Of a stretch of DNA of 64,000 bases, positions 63,972-64,000 are shown piece after piece. A model generated the notes under the pieces. That model did no database searches and was not told the DNA's origin. It saw nothing but the letters and a program-made list of their open reading frames with translations. Source of the DNA: Siphonodentalium dalli (taxonomy: Eukaryota > Mollusca > Scaphopoda > Gadilida > Siphonodentaliidae); contig CP136069.1 in assembly GCA_032622095.1 (NCBI GenBank), positions 87,440,958 to 87,504,957 of the forward strand, written 5' to 3'. Position 1 is the first letter of the stretch. Each line of letters starts with the position of its first letter. Made by a program: the position numbers and the translations under genes.

Positions 63972-64000
63972 GACAGAAGGAAAATGTACAAAGAGGCAGT
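63972..64000 (-). CDS. Partial exon at window edge (upstream of MAM1)
   Basis: The last 29 nt of an exon followed by a consensus GTAAGT donor (rc at 63966-63971). In phase 1 it reads LPLCTFSFC and supplies a C that makes Leu with the next exon. The hydrophobic run L-P-L-C-T-F-S-F-C-L-A-A would fit the end of a signal peptide, or equally the last strand of a preceding module. Only 29 nt are visible, so the call rests on the donor, phase and lack of a stop. Confidence 0.45.

Overview
This window is animal genomic DNA: AT-rich, intron-rich and packed with transposons. I see no bacterial or viral genes. One gene dominates. On the minus strand, 14 complete exons plus a partial exon at the right edge encode part of a very long modular extracellular protein. 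In translation order (high to low coordinates) the modules are MAM, MAM, MAM, LDLa, MAM, LDLa, MAM, LDLa, then the start of an SRCR domain that runs off the left edge. Every complete internal exon is symmetric phase 1-1, the classical exon-shuffling signature, and the frame stays open across all 13 joins. About 2.9 kb of coding sequence (about 970 residues) is spread over 62 kb. The nearest known architecture is the MAM and LDL-receptor class A domain proteins (MALRD1-like) expanded in marine invertebrates. Intergenic-style repeats resembling those of bivalve genomes suggest a lophotrochozoan, most likely a mollusc; this is inference, not proof.

The rest is introns filled with mobile DNA, mostly non-autonomous. 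Families that can be defined from the sequence alone are: (A) a hairpin MITE ending TACAGTAATGC, in more than a dozen copies; (B) a palindromic hAT-like MITE ending CAAGCCTGCAAATAG, one copy having a perfect 8-bp target duplication; three further hAT-type elements with perfect 8-bp duplications (16.2-17.0, 17.3-17.8 and 18.7-20.6 kb); several TTAA-flanked, CCC...GGG-ended piggyBac-like families, including two 1.54-kb copies; a Harbinger-like element with TAA duplications (53.8-56.3 kb) and a broken copy at 6.9 kb; and tRNA-derived SINEs. Nesting is deep. One piggyBac-like copy sits exactly in the TTAA of a hairpin MITE. Another sits in a 3.07-kb element that itself interrupts the Harbinger-like copy.

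Region by region: 0-1.2 kb holds an end cassette of a foldback family, a zinc-finger-like remnant and the SRCR exon. 1.3-12 kb is introns with MITEs, a SINE and the nested stack. 12.5-22 kb holds the MAM5 exons separated by the hAT-rich cluster. 22-29.5 kb holds LDLa and MAM4 exons. 29.5-45.8 kb is one 16-kb intron holding a 10-kb foldback block (35.2-45.6 kb). 45.8-56.9 kb is the exon-dense part (LDLa, MAM3, MAM2, second half of MAM1). 57-64 kb holds a decayed unrelated coding fragment, a piggyBac-like copy, a SINE and the first exon of MAM1.

The most unusual structures are: the 35.2-45.6 kb block, where four abutting inverted-repeat segments share their four subterminal cassettes in a closed cycle; a 76-bp tandem triplication that copies the acceptor and 5' half of a MAM exon into the intron; and transposon ends lying 12-24 nt downstream of five different splice donors.
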